Assembly (NCBI RefSeq): GCF_900101875.1
Contig: NZ_FNAI01000008.1
Coordinates: 248,001-312,000 of the forward strand
DNA: 64,000 nucleotides
DNA from: Mucilaginibacter pineti
GTDB lineage: Bacteria > Bacteroidota > Bacteroidia > Sphingobacteriales > Sphingobacteriaceae
Direction: 5' to 3'
Numbering within the stretch: position 1 is the first letter of the stretch; each line of letters begins with the position of its first letter. The translations under genes were made by a program, and so were the position numbers. Positions 18,393 to 28,157 of this stretch are shown one piece after another. Under the pieces are notes generated by a model. It saw nothing but the letters and a program-made list of their open reading frames with translations. It did not search any database and was not told where the DNA came from.

Positions 18393-20924
18393 TTATATCT
18401 CCTGTTTCTCAAATAATTCCACAACAGCACCTTCAATCATTAACCTGGAATGCTCATAGTGCAATTTTTTGTAGAATGCCCCCTTTTCTATCATGGCTAC
18501 CAGGTTGCTTTTTTTAAGCAACAGCGTTACAATGTAAAATTTAGAGAGTTTGAATTTATGAGCATAAGCTATCTGATCAAAATAGTTAAATTCAATATCA
18601 ATCTCTTCATATTGGTGGTTGGCCAGCAACATTTTGATTTTTAACCCATGGAACAGGGCACGCATAAAAGGGGTATAAACCTGGTTGCGGGCATGATATA
18701 TTTTTAATACCGACCGGTAACAAGCCAGCATCTTAACCTTATCGTCCATAATAAAACAAGCGTCGGCAGCGGCTAAATTTAAAAAGAAGCTGTAGCTGCC
18801 CATTTGTCTTGTAAAATCCTTATAATTTCTTTTAAGCAGGTTAATAAAACGTAGTTGCTTAATAGGGTTACGACTTAACTGCAGCGTAAACGTGGCCAAA
18901 ATGTAGGTGATATCATTAGTTACCGTATCGTTAAACCACTCGCCCGGGCCCGGTGGATCAAAGCAAAAACGGGTGATTTCGGCAAAGGCATCCTTTTTCA
19001 CAATACCATATTTAAGGTAATTAAATATGGTATTGATAGACTTAACCGGATTTATCGGAAATTTAAAAATATCAATCTGCGAAATATTTTTGAGGCTCAG
19101 CAGGTGGGTTTCCAATGATTTCATATCCAGCCGGGTAATGGCTATTATGGATAAGCTGCAAAGTACCAGCATTTTTTTATCGTTGGGTAAATCAAACTTA
19201 AGCAAGGCAAGCAACGCCTTTTCGTAGGTTATATCAATATATTCCAGCCCGAAAAAGTAATAGAAAAGCTGATTATCAATATTTAACTTAAAATACTGGC
19301 GCGTAATAACTTTGTTATCGGCAGCGGCAAGTTCGCGGTCAAAAATATCGCCTATAAAGGTAATCAACTCTACCTTTTGATTAAGGGACAGATCTGTTTT
19401 GGTTATATAATTAAGACTATGCTGCTGCTCGGTTTTAAGCGAATACATCACTATCCACTTTATTACATTGAGTTTTACATCGCTGTTTGATATGAGGTTT
19501 ACCTGTACCACCAAATTACTATTAAGGCGATTATTATTATCTGAAAGCAGCTTTTGGGCAAGCATATAATCTAAAAACTCGGGGCGCCCAAATTCAATAC
19601 AGGTATTGTAAAGCAGTTCGTCGCTTTTGTTAAGTTCCGTTAAAAACCCCAGGCTTATCAACTCCTGATACACAACAGGATACTTATTAATTATAGCATT
19701 GGCATTTAAACGATTAACCTGGTATTGGCCTGTTTTTGAACTCATAACCTGTATTAACTCAAAAATGAGTGCAAGCCGCTCAACAGCATATTTATCAAGA
19801 TAAATTTTATCAAGCACCAAGGCAGCAATCATATCATATTTTAAAAGGGCATCAACGTGGCTCAATAATTCGTCGCCTTTGCTTAGCTTATAATAAATTT
19901 GATAATATAAGGGATTGCTCATCATATCTATCAGCGCCGGGTGGATAAATGGCCTTTGTTCGTGGTTTATTTTATTGTGTAGCTCCTGAATTTCGTGCAG
20001 GTAAAAAAGCGGCACATTGATACCATTTTCAGGATCGCTTATGAAGCCGGTAAACCACTTTTGCGTGCCCGCATAAAAATGGTGCTTGTTGTTGAGCCAT
20101 GTAGCCGAGGTCATGCTGAGCACCAACCGAAAGGAGTTGCTTAGCTCGTAAACAGACAAAATATCTACCAACTGGTTCACAATCAACTGAAACTGATCTG
20201 CCTTAAAAGCATGATCATCAAAACCATCAATAATTAAAAAGAATTTGCCTTCATCGTTCTCTTTATTGGTGAGCAAGGTTACGAGATCGTCTGTGCGGTC
20301 GAAACCTAACAGAGCCAACAGCCAAACGTAAATATCTTGCCCGCCAAGAAGTACCGATTGCAGCGTAGCTGTGCTAAACAGCAATATAATATCTTGCCGA
20401 CCCGTTAACACGTTAAGTTCATGCCGTTCCTCAATCCAATGCAGCAGGGCAATTGTTTTGCCATAACCGGATGGCGCCATTATAGCCGTGGCAATATCAT
20501 CTGAAGCAAGAAAGCCATCCATGTGGTCATTTATAAACTTACGTTTGATGGTTTTAATATATGGGATACCAGATCGCCCTTTTAAAGCGCGTAAGCTTAA
20601 GTGAGTTAATTTATAGGCATGTTCATTAAGGGTAAGCCAGCTCAATGTTTTGTCCGATTCGGCTTTGCTGTCATGATCTTTTATAAAATTGTCCCAGTTG
20701 CTATAACCGCAATACTGCAAAAGTGTATCAAGTGTAAACTGCGATGGCTTAAAATCGCTGTTGGCAAAGCCATAAACCCGTTTCAGAGTGGTTTCGCTCA
20801 GGCGGTTACGGGTTTTCTGAAAAATAAGTTCGCATAGCACTTTGCAGTCCGAAGGGCTCACGTGCTTTAAATTAGACGTGGTGAGCACCAATTTTTTCAA
20901 TAACTGAAAATGATGTGACAGCAT
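18393..20924 (-). CDS. STAND/NACHT-like NTPase with Bacteroidota N-terminal helical domain and helical repeat tail
   Basis: 843 aa, no signal peptide, cytoplasmic. Residues 20-85 contain the block CKVLCELIF...RLSETTLKRVYGFA...FTLDTLLQYCGYSNWDNF. I associate it with a Bacteroidota domain that precedes diverse effector or regulatory parts (from memory). The NTPase has a P-loop APSGYGKT (150-157, first Gly replaced by Ala) and Walker B FFLIIDGFDD (228-237), the NACHT/STAND pattern. The remaining 500 residues are alpha-helical and repeat-like, the usual sensor arm of STAND proteins. It stands alone and convergent with the kinase gene. It could be a signalling switch or a one-gene phage-defence protein. 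No effector domain was recognised. Confidence 0.72.
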   Translation of the reverse strand: MLSHHFQLLKKLVLTTSNLKHVSPSDCKVLCELIFQKTRNRLSETTLKRVYGFANSDFKPSQFTLDTLLQYCGYSNWDNFIKDHDSKAESDKTLSWLTLNEHAYKLTHLSLRALKGRSGIPYIKTIKRKFINDHMDGFLASDDIATAIMAPSGYGKTIALLHWIEERHELNVLTGRQDIILLFSTATLQSVLLGGQDIYVWLLALLGFDRTDDLVTLLTNKENDEGKFFLIIDGFDDHAFKADQFQLIVNQLVDILSVYELSNSFRLVLSMTSATWLNNKHHFYAGTQKWFTGFISDPENGINVPLFYLHEIQELHNKINHEQRPFIHPALIDMMSNPLYYQIYYKLSKGDELLSHVDALLKYDMIAALVLDKIYLDKYAVERLALIFELIQVMSSKTGQYQVNRLNANAIINKYPVVYQELISLGFLTELNKSDELLYNTCIEFGRPEFLDYMLAQKLLSDNNNRLNSNLVVQVNLISNSDVKLNVIKWIVMYSLKTEQQHSLNYITKTDLSLNQKVELITFIGDIFDRELAAADNKVITRQYFKLNIDNQLFYYFFGLEYIDITYEKALLALLKFDLPNDKKMLVLCSLSIIAITRLDMKSLETHLLSLKNISQIDIFKFPINPVKSINTIFNYLKYGIVKKDAFAEITRFCFDPPGPGEWFNDTVTNDITYILATFTLQLSRNPIKQLRFINLLKRNYKDFTRQMGSYSFFLNLAAADACFIMDDKVKMLACYRSVLKIYHARNQVYTPFMRALFHGLKIKMLLANHQYEEIDIEFNYFDQIAYAHKFKLSKFYIVTLLLKKSNLVAMIEKGAFYKKLHYEHSRLMIEGAVVELFEKQEI

Positions 20925-21441
20925 GCAGGATCGTTAAAAATCATAGGTTTAAGAAATGAACATTTCATTTAGGGGTAACCACACATCAATACATATATTA
21001 TAATATTGACACCGGGTTGTAAACCAAATTTAAATGATATGGCATACAAATATTTACTATGAACAAAAGTGAACAGCACATGAAATTGTGAATAGGCCCC
21101 GCCAGGATACTTTTACAGCTAAAAAATGAATTTCAAACGAATGCAAACCTCCTATCCATTTCATTCAAAACAACGGGGCTAAGTCATTTTGTTCTGCCAA
21201 CCAGCATCCAGCAAACCCATATTTATATTTATTAAATTGATTACCAATAAATTAACTATAAAACAAAGCTATATGTACATTTATGCAAAAACGCGGTCGA
21301 CTTACAACGAAACCAAGTACCACCTATTCCTACGCAGATAAAACACGCTACCAAATTGGGGGTCTGTAACAAAAATGATTGATGCCAAAATGAATAAATG
21401 CCGTATAATTGGGGATAACAATTTTTTAATTACAAATTGCA
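20925..21441. other. 517-bp divergent intergenic region, no gene seen
   Basis: AT-rich spacer between the STAND ATPase (minus) and the GH76 gene (plus). A 7-bp inverted repeat AAATGAA-CAT-TTCATTT (20954-20970) lies 30 bp upstream of the ATPase start. A TAAATTTG -7-like element on the minus strand (21025-21032) could serve the same gene, though no well-spaced -33 element was found. Nothing else is recognisable. Confidence 0.3.
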
Positions 21442-22569
21442 ATGAAAATTTTCCCCTATCATTTTATCCTGAGCTTATTTATTGCCCTTACCTGTGCCGG
21501 CAACATTAAAGCCGATACGCCGCCTGTAAAAAAAGCAAACAGTCACAAGGCCGATAAACCAGGCTTTACCAAAGCCGATGCTGATTTGGCCTACAAGGCG
21601 TTTAACCAGTATTTTTATAATCCTAAAACACGCATATATTGCAGCACCACCAAAAAAGACGGCGTAGCAGCCATTTGGGTGCAGGCCATTTACTGGGATA
21701 TGGCTATGAACGTGTACGAGCGTACAAAAAAACCAGCCCAAATGGACTTCATAAAAGATATTTACCAGGGTAATTTTGAGCATTACGATAACTATAACTG
21801 GACCAACAAAAAGGTGTGGTTTATTTATGACGATATGATGTGGTGGATCATGTCATTAGCACGCGCGCATCAGCTTACGGGCAACAAGGTTTATCTTGAA
21901 AAGGCCATAGCCGGTTTTAACCACGTTTGGGAAGGCTCGCATGATCCAAAAGATGGCGGTATGTTTTGGGATTTTCAGCACAGCGGTAAAAACTCCTGCA
22001 TCACCTACCCTACTATTATAGCCGCCGTACGCCTTTATAACATTACCGGCGATACTTCATACCTTAACAAAGCAAAATCTGTTTATGAATATGGCCGTAA
22101 AAACCTGTTTGATGCCAGCAGCGGCCGTTTGGCTGATAATAAGATAGGCGCACACCCCGGCTATTCAGATTATACTTATAACCAGGGCACAGCAATTGGA
22201 GCAGCCTACGCGCTTTATAAAGCTACTAAAGATGCCTCTTATCTTAACGATGCCAAACTTGCTGCCGATTATACCATGAACCACATGTGCAAAAACGGTA
22301 TCCTGCCAACAGAAGGTGATTTCAATGAACAAGGCATTCTGAAAGCCATATTTGCCCAGTACATTATGGAACTGGTGAAAGACGGTAAACAAACCCAATA
22401 CCTGCCCTGGATTCAGCAAAACGTAAACACCGGCTGGCAAAACCGCGATACTGCGCGCAACCTTACCTTCCGCAATTACGCAATCCCCTGCCCAACCGGC
22501 GATATACAATCATACGAGGGCAGCAGCATAGTTTATTTTATGCAGATAGTGCCGCCAACCAAAAAGTAA
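21442..22569 (+). CDS. Glycoside hydrolase family 76 (alpha-1,6-mannanase-like)
   Basis: 375 aa with a signal peptide (1-24), so periplasmic or exported. The (alpha/alpha)6-barrel family GH76 contains endo-alpha-1,6-mannanases that cut the backbone of fungal or related mannans. The hallmark adjacent catalytic aspartates are in YDDMMWW (Asp130-Asp131). The family block TYNQGTAIGAAYALYKAT is present near residue 240. It is not in a SusCD locus here; neighbours are a STAND ATPase and a thioredoxin-like protein. A strong bidirectional terminator follows at 22588-22626. Substrate is inferred from the family only. Confidence 0.88.
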   Translation: MKIFPYHFILSLFIALTCAGNIKADTPPVKKANSHKADKPGFTKADADLAYKAFNQYFYNPKTRIYCSTTKKDGVAAIWVQAIYWDMAMNVYERTKKPAQMDFIKDIYQGNFEHYDNYNWTNKKVWFIYDDMMWWIMSLARAHQLTGNKVYLEKAIAGFNHVWEGSHDPKDGGMFWDFQHSGKNSCITYPTIIAAVRLYNITGDTSYLNKAKSVYEYGRKNLFDASSGRLADNKIGAHPGYSDYTYNQGTAIGAAYALYKATKDASYLNDAKLAADYTMNHMCKNGILPTEGDFNEQGILKAIFAQYIMELVKDGKQTQYLPWIQQNVNTGWQNRDTARNLTFRNYAIPCPTGDIQSYEGSSIVYFMQIVPPTKK

Positions 22570-22587
22570 AAAAACTATTCTACATAA

Positions 22588-22626
22588 AAAAAGACCTGCT
22601 ATTTAAAAATGGCAGGTCTTTTTTTG
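22588..22626. terminator. Bidirectional terminator between GH76 and the TlpA-like gene
   Basis: AAGACCTGC (22591-22599) pairs with GCAGGTCTT (22612-22620), with A-runs on the left and T-runs on the right. It therefore works for both convergent genes. Confidence 0.85.
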
Positions 22627-22644
22627 TGATTGTATTTTGCTTTT

Positions 22645-24381
22645 CTATTTCCTCAACAGGCTGTTTATGCTATCAATCGTTTCGTCATCGCCCGGCCGGC
22701 CGGCGTTGGCTTTTGCTACGGTTCCGTCTTTATTAACAAGTAAATAATAAGGGATGCCGGTTATCTTAAAGCTTTTTAACACGGCTTGCGATTGACTGTA
22801 ATTCAGAAAGTAATTCTCCCCTTCGATATTTTTAGTACCAATAAGGCTTTTCCAGGTTTTATCATCCGGCGAACTGATGCACAAGTAAACAAATACAACA
22901 TCCTTACCGGCCAATTTCTCGCGCAGCTTTTGCGAGTTTTCCATTTCGCCAAGGCAGGGCATACACCAGGTGGCCCACACATCTACATAAACTACTTTCC
23001 CTTTATATTTGGCTATCGCCCTTTTAAAAGGATCGGTACCCGTTAATTGCTTAGGGCTGTAAAGCACCGCTTTCGCTGGTAGCGTACTATTGTTTATTTT
23101 ATCAATTTCCTGCTGATAGTAAGCTAAAAAATCATCTTTGATATAGCCGCTCCGTACGTTTTTAAGATAAGCGGATAGGTTGGGCTTAATAAAACCAATG
23201 TTGCCGTTAATTTGCTGATATAAAACCCTTGTTGCGTACAAATCCCTCAAAAACGGATCTTTAATGGTAAGCGCATAATCAAAACCGGGCAGGTTATGCG
23301 GCCTGTTTGCCATGTATTCATTTACATAGCGGGTGGCCACCTGATTTAGAAACCTGTTAATTTCATCTTCGGTGGGTTTATTAATGGTATCCAGTATCTT
23401 TTTGGCAAGCGCCTTGTCATCATCCTCCAGCTCGGGATGGTTTTGTACAATAAAGGTGGCAATATCCTTATTAAGAATGATAACGTCTGGTGCCTTTTTA
23501 TCGGCAGCCCTACCCATTACCATAAAATAATGGTGCAAAAAGTCTTTATAAATATCGGTACCATACATGGCAGGATCATTAAGCTTAACCTTAAATTCCT
23601 TTAAATAATCATTTAGCCGCGGATCATTTACATTGTTAACGACCATAGCCCGCATAATAGCGTTGGCGGCGCTGTACCGCAAATTAAGCTCGGCCTGCTT
23701 TTTAACCATATTGCCTTCCACGGTATTAAACTTTCCTTTTCCAAGGGCTTTATCATTAGGGTTCTTGCCTGTTTTATCGTCAGGGCCAAAATATTTATTG
23801 TTAAACTCCAGGGCTAAAACCAATTGCTCGTTCAGGTACTTTTTCAGGTATGGGATTCCTTTTTTAATCAGCTCATCCGATTGATTACGCAAAGAATCAT
23901 CCACACCGGAACGTTGGAGGCTGTTGTAATAGGCCAGCATCTGGTTATTAAATAAGGCCCCGTCTTTGGTAAAAATTATCTTCCGGTCCGAGTAATCGGC
24001 AGACATGTAGAAACTAAAATTTAGATGCTGGCCCGGGCTCACGTAAAAATCAAACTGGGTAACGCCCGCCTCCAGGTTTATTCCTTTTGGCAATTTTGCA
24101 GCCTGGCGTAACGATATTTCCTGGTAACCATTTATCGCGAAAACCACTTTAAAGTTACCCTGCGCATCCTTATTTATGGGGATAATCATGTCCTTATCTG
24201 TTGCCATATCGCTGTACTTAAACGAATACACGTCAATTAAGCCCGGGTTTTGCACCAGGTTATTAATGTTACCGGTAATGGTTACTTCTTTTTTTTGGGC
24301 AAAAGCATTAAGGCCAGGCAGTAATAAAATTAAAAACAGGAATGCAGAAGGTAATTTAAATTTAAGGTAGCAGGTTGTCAT
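22645..24381 (-). CDS. TlpA-like thioredoxin-fold protein with large N-terminal domain
   Basis: 578 aa. A signal peptide or N-terminal anchor (about 10-28, ending AFAQ) is followed by a beta-rich region (about 30-135) and a long helical middle. The thioredoxin fold starts at about 450 and has the redox motif WCMPC (Cys473-Cys476) and the cis-Pro loop GIPYYLL. Such periplasmic proteins reduce or rearrange disulfides; in Bacteroidota they often have a DUF4369-like N-terminal part, which fits here but was not confirmed. It is convergent with GH76 and upstream-adjacent to GH2 with no shared operon evidence. The client is unknown. Confidence 0.85.
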   Translation of the reverse strand: MTTCYLKFKLPSAFLFLILLLPGLNAFAQKKEVTITGNINNLVQNPGLIDVYSFKYSDMATDKDMIIPINKDAQGNFKVVFAINGYQEISLRQAAKLPKGINLEAGVTQFDFYVSPGQHLNFSFYMSADYSDRKIIFTKDGALFNNQMLAYYNSLQRSGVDDSLRNQSDELIKKGIPYLKKYLNEQLVLALEFNNKYFGPDDKTGKNPNDKALGKGKFNTVEGNMVKKQAELNLRYSAANAIMRAMVVNNVNDPRLNDYLKEFKVKLNDPAMYGTDIYKDFLHHYFMVMGRAADKKAPDVIILNKDIATFIVQNHPELEDDDKALAKKILDTINKPTEDEINRFLNQVATRYVNEYMANRPHNLPGFDYALTIKDPFLRDLYATRVLYQQINGNIGFIKPNLSAYLKNVRSGYIKDDFLAYYQQEIDKINNSTLPAKAVLYSPKQLTGTDPFKRAIAKYKGKVVYVDVWATWCMPCLGEMENSQKLREKLAGKDVVFVYLCISSPDDKTWKSLIGTKNIEGENYFLNYSQSQAVLKSFKITGIPYYLLVNKDGTVAKANAGRPGDDETIDSINSLLRK

Positions 24382-24446
24382 CAGGTTATAATAGGATGGC
24401 CAAATATAATATTGCCTCTTAATATTTCACTATAATTTATCTAACA

Positions 24447-24479
24447 AAAAACCGGCCTTAACTTTCGTTGAGGCCGGTT
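24447..24479 (-). terminator. Terminator of the GH2 gene
   Basis: ACCGGCCT (24451-24458) pairs with AGGCCGGT (24471-24478). On the minus strand it is followed by TTTTTTG. It lies about 25 bp downstream of the GH2 stop. Confidence 0.8.
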
Positions 24480-24503
24480 GTAATGCAGGGATATGGATAA
24501 AGG

Positions 24504-26744
24504 TTAAAAAGCAGGTTTGTCTTTTGTTAAAACGGAGATGCCGGCATCAATATACTGCCCTCCTTTTGTTTGCTTACAGTGTATGGCAATTACATTTTTT
24601 CCGTTGGCAACAAGGGCCTTCTGGCTTTCAGGACTCATGGCTATTACGCCATAGCCAGATGTAAAATCATCGCGCACCACGGCCTTTACGCCGTTGATAT
24701 ACACCTCGCAGTTTTCATCATGGTGCATGTACAGCACAAGATCGGTACGATTTATTTTGCTCAGGTCGCCCAGCGTAAATTCCTGGCGAATCCAAATGTT
24801 ATTGGTGTTCCATACCGTTTTAACATTGGCGCCTGGCGTAAAGCTGGTACCAAAACCACCCTGGCCTGTTTTCCACGCGGCATCGTCAAACTTACCGTTA
24901 AACCAACCATTGGCAGGTTTATCAAAGGTATACTTCCAGTCGCGACCTTCTTTTTGAGACGATGGTAAAAGCTCTTTTAAATAAATGTGATCATTGATTG
25001 CCGCCACGTTTGATGCCCTGATCTTTTCAACCGCGCCTTTAACAATCTCGCGGTCGTAAGTAAGCAAGCCGTTCAGCTCTACCTCAACATCGGTGGTTTC
25101 GGTGTAAACTGCGGCACTTAAACCGTTGTTGGTTTTATACATAACCAGGTCTTTAGCGTAAGAATCATACAGGTTGGTGTAGTCCTTTTCGTTATCGATC
25201 ATGATATAAGTAGGGCCCGATTTCCAGATGTGCTTAGGGAAAATATAGCCTATACCACCGTATTCGCCGCAGGCTAAAACCTGTGTGCTGCTGTTAGGTA
25301 CACCCGGAGGCGGGTAACTGTGAATGTCAAGAAAATCGCCCACACCAAAGTGACCGCCGCCACTGGCCTGGTTAATTAAACGGCTGGGATCAAGCCTGTG
25401 TACCATATCAACCAAACCCGGCGTGTTGTGTTGTGCCTGCCCTTCGTTAAATACCACCCAGGTAACAATACTTGGCGTGTTATAATGTGTTTTTATCATA
25501 CGCGTAAGCTCTGATGCAAAAGCGGCGGTATCAACAGGTGGCGTATGCTCGGTATACGAGTTTGGCGATGGCATATCCTGCCAAACCATAAGGCCCAGTT
25601 TATCGGCCCAGTAATACCAACGGTATGGCTCAACTTTGATGTGTTTGCGCACCATGTTAAAGCCAAAGTTTTTGATCATTTGCAAATCGTTTTTGATGGC
25701 AGCATCCGTTGGTGCGGTGTAGATACCATCTGGCCAAAAACCCTGGTCAAGCGGACCAATCTGGAAAAGGAACTTATTGTTCAGGTACAGCTTTTTGTAG
25801 CCATCCTCAACCCCAACAGAAATTTTGCGCATACCAAAATAGCTGGTTACCGCATCTACATTTTTACCATTTTTAGTAAGGGCGATATCCAGGTCATACA
25901 AAAAAGGTGAATCTGGCGACCATAATTTGGCATCCGGAACGGGCACCGTTATTTCTTCGTTGGCATTGCCAGTTGCGGTTTGCACAACCTTGCTGCCGTC
26001 TTTTACTTTAATAGTTACGGCATAACCGGCAGCATTGGCACCGGCATTTATTTTGATGTTAACTACCGATTTATCAATATCGGGCGTAATGGTAAAATCA
26101 TTAATGTTGGTTACCGGAACGGGTTCCAGCCAAACGGTTTGCCAGATCCCTGTTGTTGAGGTATACATAATACCCTGCGGATGCAGGCTTTGCTTACCCC
26201 TCGGGAAGCCGGCATCGTCGGTTGGGTCAAATACCCTTACGGTAATTTCCTGCTCACCCGCGCCTTTTATGGCCGGTGTAATATCAAAGCTAAAAGGGTC
26301 ATAACCGCCGGTATGTGTGCCCAGGCTTTTTCCGTTAACAAAAACTTCGGTTTCGTAATCAACCGCGCCAAAGTGCAGTAATACCTGCTGGCCTTTCCAC
26401 GCCGCCGGAACAGTAAATTTACGGCGATACCAAAGCCTGTCGTGCTGTTCCATAACGCCCGACAATGCAGACTCAACCGGGAACGGAACCAGGATTGTTT
26501 TTGCCAGCTTGCCGGCAGGTACAGCCTCGCCCTTAGTGCCCGGCTGGTATTGCCAAACACCATTAAGGTTAAGCCAGTTGGCACGTACCATTTGCGGCCT
26601 CGGATACTCGGGCAATACGCTTTTGGGGTTAACATCCTTTGCAAAACGGGTCATTAAAACTGCCTTTTTGGGTTGCCATTCCTGGGCAAATAACAGAGAG
26701 GGTACAGCCACTAAGGCTATAGTGATGAGTTTTTTAAAATTCAT
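24504..26744 (-). CDS. Glycoside hydrolase family 2 protein
   Basis: 746 aa with a signal peptide (1-20). A jelly-roll sugar-binding domain (about 55-205) contains the HFGAVDYETEVFVNGK block. An immunoglobulin-like sandwich (about 210-310) and a TIM barrel follow. The acid/base Glu is in VVFNEGQ (Glu434) and the likely nucleophile is Glu494 in GEYGG. A C-terminal sandwich (about 620-740) contains DLVLYMHHDENCEVYINGVK. GH2 includes beta-galactosidases, mannosidases and glucuronidases; the specificity cannot be told from sequence alone. It is monocistronic with its own terminator. Confidence 0.9.
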   Translation of the reverse strand: MNFKKLITIALVAVPSLLFAQEWQPKKAVLMTRFAKDVNPKSVLPEYPRPQMVRANWLNLNGVWQYQPGTKGEAVPAGKLAKTILVPFPVESALSGVMEQHDRLWYRRKFTVPAAWKGQQVLLHFGAVDYETEVFVNGKSLGTHTGGYDPFSFDITPAIKGAGEQEITVRVFDPTDDAGFPRGKQSLHPQGIMYTSTTGIWQTVWLEPVPVTNINDFTITPDIDKSVVNIKINAGANAAGYAVTIKVKDGSKVVQTATGNANEEITVPVPDAKLWSPDSPFLYDLDIALTKNGKNVDAVTSYFGMRKISVGVEDGYKKLYLNNKFLFQIGPLDQGFWPDGIYTAPTDAAIKNDLQMIKNFGFNMVRKHIKVEPYRWYYWADKLGLMVWQDMPSPNSYTEHTPPVDTAAFASELTRMIKTHYNTPSIVTWVVFNEGQAQHNTPGLVDMVHRLDPSRLINQASGGGHFGVGDFLDIHSYPPPGVPNSSTQVLACGEYGGIGYIFPKHIWKSGPTYIMIDNEKDYTNLYDSYAKDLVMYKTNNGLSAAVYTETTDVEVELNGLLTYDREIVKGAVEKIRASNVAAINDHIYLKELLPSSQKEGRDWKYTFDKPANGWFNGKFDDAAWKTGQGGFGTSFTPGANVKTVWNTNNIWIRQEFTLGDLSKINRTDLVLYMHHDENCEVYINGVKAVVRDDFTSGYGVIAMSPESQKALVANGKNVIAIHCKQTKGGQYIDAGISVLTKDKPAF

Positions 26745-26992
26745 AGTTCAGATAATACACCCCGGTTAGCAAATACAAGTCTGCGTGCTAACAAAGGATC
26801 ATTGGTTTAACGCGAAATAAAAGTAATTTAAAATGCGATACCCTTTTTACCACCCTTAACAATTGATTTGTTTTGAAGAAAGGTTGATACGATTTGTTGA
26901 AGCACAATTAACACGGGCATGCAAACTAAACTTTAAATCAAAGTACTTATATTGCCCATGCCCAACTATTAAACATAGCCCGGCAAAATATC

Positions 26993-27214
26993 ATGCTAAA
27001 AAAAGGAGAACATATTGAAGGCACACCGGCAGAATTGCAGGTGCTGTTAAATGACGACGCAGAAGCCAATGCTTTTTTTGAAAGCCTGTCCAGATCATAC
27101 AAACAGGGTTACTGCGATTGGGTAGGATCTGCCAAGCAGGAAGATACCCGCAAGGTACGCGCGGATAAGGCGATGATCATGCTGCGCAACAAACAGAAAA
27201 CCTTAAAAACATAA
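26993..27214 (+). CDS. Small YdeI/OmpD-associated (OmdA) domain protein
   Basis: 73 aa. The pattern 'lnddaeAnaFFeSLSrSYKqGYCDWVGSAKqedTRkvRadKAMIML' matches the C-terminal OmdA segment of the YdeI/OmpD-associated family (helical, ending with TR-x-x-R-x-x-K-x-x-x-x-L). Here it is the whole protein rather than the end of a longer one. Biochemical role is not established. It lies in its own transcription unit, with a hairpin terminator at 27294-27330. Confidence 0.75.
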   Translation: MLKKGEHIEGTPAELQVLLNDDAEANAFFESLSRSYKQGYCDWVGSAKQEDTRKVRADKAMIMLRNKQKTLKT

Positions 27215-27293
27215 AAGTTCTGTTGATCAAGGTCATTAATCTGGACTGTTAAAAACGTCAGAATTGATGCGACATTATAGCATCATAGGAAAC

Positions 27294-27330
27294 AAAAAAT
27301 GCCTTCAATTATAATTAAAGGCATTTTTTG
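27294..27330. terminator. Bidirectional terminator after the OmdA protein
   Basis: AAAAAATGCCTT and AAGGCATTTTTT (about 27295-27305 and 27318-27329) form a stem with T-runs in both directions. It serves the plus-strand OmdA gene and the minus-strand tRNA. Confidence 0.8.
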
Positions 27331-27361
27331 TTTTTAAGATATTAAATAATCCTCTTTAGCG

Positions 27362-27432
27362 TTCCCTCACATGGACTCGAACCACAATTGTCTGAACCAG
27401 AATCAGAAGTGCTACCATTACACCATAAGGGA
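27362..27432 (-). tRNA. tRNA-Gln (anticodon CUG)
   Basis: A full cloverleaf can be folded on the minus strand. The acceptor stem is TCCCTTA/TGAGGGA. A short D-arm GTG/CAC has loop TAATGGTAG. The anticodon stem TCTGA/TCAGA has loop TTCTGGT, giving anticodon CTG for CAG codons. The T-arm TGTGG/CCATG has loop TTCGAGT. The 3' CCA is not encoded. Confidence 0.93.
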
Positions 27433-27575
27433 ATGAAGTGCAGCCTTACAATTGTTTAGCTGCGGGGCAAATATATCACCAATGATAATATCTTGCAACA
27501 ATAAGTTGTCAGTTATTGGTTATATTATGGCAATGCAGCAACCGTTTGTTCCCTTATGGCGTCAAATATGCCTGG

Positions 27576-28004
27576 TTAAGCGTTTGCTTCGGCATGTTTT
27601 TTAAAGTTATTGAGAATGGCCTGCCAGCCGCCCTGCTGCATTTCAATAGGGTTTGTGGTTTCAGGGTCGAAGGTTTCGGTTATCTCCGTAACATCGCCAT
27701 TGGCAACAAAATCAATCTTTACTTCGCGGCCATCGCCAAGTGCATATTCAATTACCTCGTTGTCCCGCACGTTGGTGTAAACACCTTCAAAATCAAAGCT
27801 GAAGCTGCCGTCTTTAGCGGCCATAGTTGTTTTAAATTTGCCGCCTGTACGCGGGTCGTTATCGGCAAAGGGTGCATGCCAATCGTCAGATGCGTTGCAC
27901 CATTGGGTAATGTGTTCGGGCTTGGTCCAAAATTCCCAAACCTTTGCAATTGGTGCATTTACTGTGGCTTGTACTGTTATGGGTGTTTTACCTGCAGTTT
28001 CCAT
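27576..28004 (-). CDS. SRPBCC/AHSA1-like domain protein
   Basis: 142 aa, the standard single-domain length of the START/AHA1 fold. The signature opening TVQATVNAPIAKVWEFWTKP with the HITQWCNASDDW strand is intact, and the C-terminal long helix GGWQAILNNFKKH closes the cavity. These proteins bind small hydrophobic ligands; the ligand here is unknown. It lies in its own unit between the tRNA and Dps. Confidence 0.85.
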   Translation of the reverse strand: METAGKTPITVQATVNAPIAKVWEFWTKPEHITQWCNASDDWHAPFADNDPRTGGKFKTTMAAKDGSFSFDFEGVYTNVRDNEVIEYALGDGREVKIDFVANGDVTEITETFDPETTNPIEMQQGGWQAILNNFKKHAEANA

Positions 28005-28106
28005 ATTTGTTTTATTTAGTGATTTTCTTTTTGATAAAAGTAGGGCAATATTTTTAAACCACTAATGGCCAAATGCGACATTTTTAGGGCGAAAAGACCT
28101 ACAACA

Positions 28107-28139
28107 AAAAAGCCTCCCCAATAAATCGGGAAGGCTTTT
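28107..28139 (-). terminator. Terminator of the dps gene
   Basis: On the minus strand AAAAGCCT-CCC pairs with GGG-AGGCTTTTTT (28107-28139), with one mismatch, just after the dps stop. Confidence 0.75.
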
Positions 28140-28157
28140 CAATAACGGAGTGTTTGC

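Noticed and set aside
27362..27432. tRNA-Gln as an integration site
   Set aside because: No direct repeat of its 3' end and no integrase nearby.
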